Made by a program: the position numbers and the translations under genes
The notes under the pieces: generated by a model
Told to the model about the DNA's origin: nothing
The model's database searches: none
Seen by the model: only the letters and a program-made list of their open reading frames with translations
NCBI GenBank assembly: GCA_030950965.1
Contig: JAUZQP010000194.1
Span: forward strand, 1-9,674
DNA length: 9,674 nucleotides
Source: Mariprofundaceae bacterium
GTDB lineage: Bacteria > Pseudomonadota > Zetaproteobacteria > Mariprofundales > Mariprofundaceae
Reading direction: 5' to 3'
Shown: positions 6,332 through 9,674 of the stretch, piece by piece
Position numbering within the stretch: the first letter of the stretch is position 1
How the letters are laid out: each line of letters starts with the position of its first letter

Positions 6332-8449
6332 GTGAAATATTCTCCCATTCATACATTGACCTTGAGTGTTATGAGCACGTTATTGTTATGCCTTGCCGCT
6401 GTCTGGTTGAGCTTATTCATGCCGCGTTTTGGCATGGGCTTGACGGAATCTGATGGACAATTACGCATGAATCAACACACGATTATTGCCCTTGCCAGCC
6501 CACAACAGCGCGTGCTTTTGACCCATAAAGCTATACTCGAAGAACCCGATATTCTCAATGGGCTGATCGAGATGAATCACTTTTTTTCCAGCCAAGGTCA
6601 ATTATCCCAGATGCTTTTGGATGCGGCAGCGCATGCTACACCCTTGTGGTTAGAAGATAACCTTGGTCATGAGGTTGTACTCACGGCCACAAAAGCACGC
6701 TGGCAGGACTTGCCAGCGTCATTTTGGCTGCAACTGTTGGTGGGCTTAACGGGGGTACTGGCTGGTGTGGGCACATGGGTCTTTTGCAAACAGAATGCAG
6801 CGGCACGTTACTATTGTATTATGGGAATAGCTTTGGCTCTTTCCGCTTGGGCAGCGGCGATTTATGGTTCACGCGAACTGGCGATGCCTGCGCTATGGTT
6901 TCGTATGCTCAGTGACATCAATGAACTGGGGGCACTGCTATTTGGCGGTGCTTTGGTCGCCTTAACATGGCATTACCCCGAGCCATACAAGAGCACCCCT
7001 GTTGCCATGTATGCCCTGCTTACCGTGACCCTTTGTTGGTTCATGCTGCTGTTGCAATGGTTGCCCAGCATTGATGAAACCACTCGGATGCCAGGTTTAA
7101 TTTGCTACCTGGTGGCTATCGTCATCATGATTTTTCAATGGCGCAAGCATCGTGTTCGTCCTGATCTTCGCTTGGCGATGCAATGGTTTTTCTTGGTTAC
7201 ATTTGGTGGTATAGGTATCTTTCTCGCGCTTATTTTTATTCCACCTTTACTCGGGTTTCCCCTTGTTATCTCCCAAGCTATGGCTTTTGCAGCATTTTTG
7301 TTGATTTACCTTGGTTTAGCCGTTGGCATTGTGCGCTACCGCTTGTTCAACCTCGGTCGCTGGTGGTTTACCACTTGGTTGTGGCTCATGAGTGGCGTGG
7401 TGGTGATTGCGTTGGATTTGTTGACGATGTGGCTTTTTGGCTTACAAGCGGAATTCAGTTTGAGTATCGCCATTGCCATCACAGGGTGGTTATATTTTCC
7501 ACTGCGTCGTTATGTATGGCAACGCCTTTTACAGCGCAGTACCCCCAGTTTGGATGCAGTGCTTCCCGATGCAGTGCATGCCATTGCTGCCAGCCGTTCA
7601 GTAGATGATGCTGTTGCTGGCTGGTATGCGTTAATGCAACAGGTGTTTGAGCCATTGGAAAGTAGCTTAGAGCCATTTGCCAAACAGGTGGAGGGCTTGA
7701 GTGATAATGCCTTGGTGATGGCAATTCATAGCCCTGATATACAACAATTACTGCAGCTACGCTTCCCCGCTCAAGGGCAACGAATTTTCACCGATAGCGA
7801 CAAGATACTCGCTCAATCCATCGGTGATCTGTTTAGCCATGCTATTGAAGCCTTACACGCCAAAGAAAAAGGTGTAGAGCAAGAACGCGAACGTATTCGC
7901 CAAGATATTCATGATACATTAGGTGGTAAAATCCTCTCTATGATGCATGCCAGTGAACAGCCCGAGATTCGTACCATGGCACAATCGGCATGGCAGGAGA
8001 TGCGCGAAATACTTGCTGCTTTAGACAACGGACCACAATCACTGATGAGTGCTACCATACGCTGGCAAAATATGCTGGCGCAACAGTTAGAGATGCAAAA
8101 CGTCTGTTGCCGCTGGCACAATGCGCTGTTGAATCAAGCAGATACTCCGTTGTGGTCAGGCGGTGATTTGCTCAACTTGGGGCGCATCATACAAGAGGCG
8201 ATCAATAATGCTGTACGCCATGCCCAAGCGCATCAGGTTGATGTGAAGATCAACGAACAGCATCAACAACTTGAAATTTGTTTGCGTCATGACGGCAATA
8301 TTATAGCCCCAGAAACTTGGCAGCATGGGCGTGGTTTAACGCACATGCTACAACGCATTCAGACGCTGGATGGACAATTGCAATGGTGTATAACGGATGA
8401 GGGATGGTTACAATTAACGATCACCATTCCTTGTCTTGACAGCGAATAG
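6332..8449 (+). CDS. Polytopic membrane sensor histidine kinase (NarX/DesK type, HisKA_3)
   Basis: A 705-residue sensor kinase that should phosphorylate the regulator encoded next. The first helix (about 8-30) is followed by a roughly 100-residue probably periplasmic region, then about eight or nine hydrophobic helices between 130 and 390 (such as FWLQLLVGLTGVLAGVGTWV), including the juxtamembrane VGIVRYRLFNLGRW. A linker with a short helical stretch (KEKGVEQERERIRQ) leads to the HisKA_3 H-box RIRQDIHDTLGGKI with phospho-accepting H527. The ATP-binding domain has the N-box QEAINNAVRHA (621-631), a divergent D-box (LRHDGNI) and the G-box GRGLTHM (666-672). GTG 6332 was chosen because GAGG lies nine bases upstream; ATG 6317 is in frame but has no SD. 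The signal cannot be read from the sequence. It forms an operon with the regulator 15 bases downstream and begins shortly after rnpB. Confidence 0.9.
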   Translation: MKYSPIHTLTLSVMSTLLLCLAAVWLSLFMPRFGMGLTESDGQLRMNQHTIIALASPQQRVLLTHKAILEEPDILNGLIEMNHFFSSQGQLSQMLLDAAAHATPLWLEDNLGHEVVLTATKARWQDLPASFWLQLLVGLTGVLAGVGTWVFCKQNAAARYYCIMGIALALSAWAAAIYGSRELAMPALWFRMLSDINELGALLFGGALVALTWHYPEPYKSTPVAMYALLTVTLCWFMLLLQWLPSIDETTRMPGLICYLVAIVIMIFQWRKHRVRPDLRLAMQWFFLVTFGGIGIFLALIFIPPLLGFPLVISQAMAFAAFLLIYLGLAVGIVRYRLFNLGRWWFTTWLWLMSGVVVIALDLLTMWLFGLQAEFSLSIAIAITGWLYFPLRRYVWQRLLQRSTPSLDAVLPDAVHAIAASRSVDDAVAGWYALMQQVFEPLESSLEPFAKQVEGLSDNALVMAIHSPDIQQLLQLRFPAQGQRIFTDSDKILAQSIGDLFSHAIEALHAKEKGVEQERERIRQDIHDTLGGKILSMMHASEQPEIRTMAQSAWQEMREILAALDNGPQSLMSATIRWQNMLAQQLEMQNVCCRWHNALLNQADTPLWSGGDLLNLGRIIQEAINNAVRHAQAHQVDVKINEQHQQLEICLRHDGNIIAPETWQHGRGLTHMLQRIQTLDGQLQWCITDEGWLQLTITIPCLDSE

Positions 8450-8464
8450 CCGTACACTTTGAGC

Positions 8465-9094
8465 ATGCGTCATATTCTTATTGTTGATGATGAACCGGTT
8501 ATTCGTCAGATGCTTGCTGATATTAGCACTGCGCTATTCCCTGCGGCGAAACTTTACCCAGCGGCAACCCTGCAACAGGCGAACAAACAATTAGCGGAGC
8601 ACCCTGACTTAGCTTTGATTGATTTACGCCTGCCTGATGGTAATGGCGCAACATTGATCGCCCCATTAAAAAAGCAGGGGTGTTACTGCGTGGTGGTGAC
8701 ATCGTTTGATGATGATCGTTGTCTATTCGGTGCTTTACGCGCAGGAGCAGATGGCTACCTGATGAAGGATCAGAGCAAGCAAGCATTACAAAAGATGTTG
8801 AGTGGCATGATGCAGGGAACCCCGCCTATTTCTCCCGCTGTTGCACAACGCATGCTTGCGTACTTTCATCAGCAAGCCCCCTTAGAAGATGCGCCAAACA
8901 TGTCGCCCCGTGAGTTGGAAGTGTTGACGTGGGTAGCGCAAGGTTACACCGTACAGCAAGCGGCAGAGACTTTAGGCATCAGCAAACATACAGCCAATGA
9001 TTACATGAAATCTATTTACCGAAAACTCAATATCTCCTGCCGTGCAGAGGCGGTCAGCAAGGCCTTTGAGATGGGGTTAATTCAGCATAAGTAG
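8465..9094 (+). CDS. NarL/FixJ-family response regulator (REC + LuxR-type HTH)
   Basis: A 209-residue DNA-binding response regulator. The receiver domain (1 to about 117) begins MRHILIVDDEP with acidic D8/D9, has the phosphorylation site D53 in ALIDLRLPDGNG, the switch residues VVTSFDD (T79/S80) and the conserved K101 in YLMKDQ. After a short linker the LuxR/GerE helix-turn-helix reads MSPRELEVLTWVAQG (from 146) and AAETLGISKHTANDYMKSIYRKLNI (from 166), all typical. Phosphorylation by the upstream kinase would allow dimerisation and control of unknown targets. I chose ATG 8465 over the in-frame TTG 8459 because it starts directly at the receiver beta strand; neither has a strong SD. The short gap after the kinase indicates co-transcription. 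No standard terminator follows; the hairpins of repeats B2 and C may end the transcript. Confidence 0.96.
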   Translation: MRHILIVDDEPVIRQMLADISTALFPAAKLYPAATLQQANKQLAEHPDLALIDLRLPDGNGATLIAPLKKQGCYCVVVTSFDDDRCLFGALRAGADGYLMKDQSKQALQKMLSGMMQGTPPISPAVAQRMLAYFHQQAPLEDAPNMSPRELEVLTWVAQGYTVQQAAETLGISKHTANDYMKSIYRKLNISCRAEAVSKAFEMGLIQHK

Positions 9095-9189
9095 GCTGAG
9101 TGTAATCATTCACCCCCCTCTGTTTTTCGCCCTCAAGGCGAAAGTGCGCAGTTTACGAGCACTTTCAACACAGGGGGTGGAAAAATCAG

Positions 9190-9282
9190 GAGGCTGTCCG
9201 AGAATAGAAGAGCCTACTGCGGAAACGCTGGATTTGGACAGGCTTCCCTCGCTACGATTCCTATTCTCAGGCAGGATTCTAC
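9190..9282. repeat. 93-bp insertion inside element B2 with its own inverted ends
   Basis: In B1, CAG is followed directly by TGGGGG; in B2 these are 93 bp apart. The extra DNA has inverted segments: CTGTCCGAGAATAG (9194-9207) and CTATTCTCAGGCAG (9261-9274), whose reverse complement CTGCCTGAGAATAG matches at 12 of 14 positions. It may be another small mobile repeat or an original part of element B lost from B1. No coding potential was seen. Confidence 0.5.
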
Positions 9283-9301
9283 TGGGGGAAGTGAGAGGTT
9301 A

Positions 9302-9459
9302 GGTAACTCGCAATAAATAATCTACCAAAATCGGGCAGGTTTTTTATTCAGCATCAAGGCGCAAAAAGTAAAGCATAGCGCGCTATGTAAGCTTTTTTGC
9401 AACGCCGATGCTGGGAAAAAAGACAAGCGAGCTTGGTAGATTATTTATTGCGCGTTGCC
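9302..9459. mobile_element. Element C: 158-bp palindromic MITE-like repeat with TTA target duplication
   Basis: Terminal inverted repeats 9302-9328 and 9433-9459 agree at 25 of 27 positions (GGTAACTCGCAATAAATAA... against GGCAACGCGCAATAAATAA...). The interior is palindromic around CATAGCG/CGCTATG (centre 9380/9381), with GCATC/GATGC and AAAAAG/CTTTTT arms, so the element folds into a single hairpin. Direct TTA copies flank it (9299-9301 and 9460-9462). Removing the element and one TTA rebuilds GGTTAC, the end of element B. A three-base TTA duplication would suit some IS5-type (TNA-targeting) transposases; this assignment is inferred. Confidence 0.8.
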
Positions 9460-9674
9460 TTACATTACACCAAGCAGCTTTTCATTGGCCTTTTTAAGCG
9501 CATCTATTGATGCCTTTACAAATTCAGCTTCATCAACTGTCAGCTCATAGGTGGATGATGACACGCTGCTGCTTCCGCCCAGAAACCCCAATACGCCAGA
9601 CACTACATTGATTGCCGTATCACCAGATGTTGAGGCCAGGGTGATTGCATCAAAAAGATCAACTATAACGGTAT
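9460..9674 (-). CDS. C-terminal part of an unrecognised protein (5' end outside window)
   Basis: On the minus strand a frame is open from the right edge to TAA at 9462-9460, giving the last 70 residues. They begin TVIVDLFDAITLASTSGD, continue through a Gly/Ser-rich hydrophobic stretch (VVSGVLGFLGGSSSVSSS) and end with a charged amphipathic helix (DEAEFVKASIDALKKANEKL then LGVM). I do not recognise the family. The composition is credible for protein: no internal stop, and a sensible alternation of hydrophobic and charged residues. The stop codon falls in the TTA shared by the end of element B2 and the target duplication of element C, so the final residues may have been changed by repeat insertion. 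It converges on the response-regulator gene. Confidence 0.6.
   Translation of the reverse strand, partial: TVIVDLFDAITLASTSGDTAINVVSGVLGFLGGSSSVSSSTYELTVDEAEFVKASIDALKKANEKLLGVM

Larger units (their letters stand above)
9102..9463. mobile_element. Element B2: second copy of the rnpB-inserted repeat, interrupted twice
   Basis: It starts GTAATCATTCACCCCCC at 9102 and follows B1 closely to 9189. It lacks the 12 bases found only in B1, and a 20-base stretch (9170-9189) is diverged (13 of 20). It is then broken by 93 bp (9190-9282) and resumes with TGGGGGAAGTGAGAGGTTA (9283-9301). The final C of the GGTTAC end lies at 9463, after element C and its target duplication. The internal hairpin GAAAGTGC/GCACTTTC (9140-9147 and 9159-9166) is perfect. 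It lies seven bases after the response-regulator stop, between two converging genes. Confidence 0.75.

Noticed and set aside
7183..7608. 141-codon plus-strand frame inside the kinase gene
   Set aside because: Alternate frame of the transmembrane region, rich in Trp, Cys and His; a shadow of the kinase.

Overview
The window looks like a chromosomal segment from a gammaproteobacterium with moderate GC content. The main evidence is the dnaK-dnaJ-dapB gene order, a close match to the enterobacterial-type heat-shock (sigma-32) promoter in front of dnaK, an RluC-type pseudouridine synthase and a type A RNase P RNA. A related proteobacterial class is not excluded. The genome appears rich in short palindromic mobile repeats. 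I cannot name the genus from sequence alone.

Layout: positions 1-352 hold the 3' end of a beta-propeller gene (PhoX/DUF839-like). Its stop codon overlaps the -35 box of the heat-shock promoter for dnaK (435-2372). dnaK ends in a strong terminator (2402-2429) and is followed by dnaJ (2487-3638, GTG start) and the tightly linked lysine/diaminopimelate gene dapB (3649-4449). rluC (4531-5481) lies convergent to dapB on the minus strand, with a short inverted repeat on each side. Between rluC and the divergent rnpB gene sits a palindromic element with TA flanks (element A, 5580-5741). rnpB (5812-about 6285) encodes RNase P RNA and carries a 121-bp repeat (element B1) inside its P12 arm. About 46 bases downstream, with no visible terminator between, starts a two-gene two-component system: a polytopic membrane histidine kinase of the NarX/DesK type (6332-8449) and a NarL/FixJ-type response regulator (8465-9094).

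The right end is a nest of repeats. A second copy of element B (B2, from 9102) carries a 93-bp insertion. At its very last bases it has been hit by a third palindromic element (C, 9302-9459), which duplicated the target TTA. Joining the sequence on both sides of C restores the GGTTAC end of element B. A partial minus-strand gene enters from the right edge, and its stop codon lies in the duplicated TTA that forms the end of B2.

Functionally, DnaK and DnaJ form a chaperone pair under heat-shock control, DapB makes tetrahydrodipicolinate for lysine and peptidoglycan, RluC modifies 23S rRNA, and RNase P matures tRNA. The kinase/regulator pair presumably responds to an unknown membrane or periplasmic signal. 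The most notable feature is the family of small repeats, above all the copy housed inside the essential RNase P RNA.
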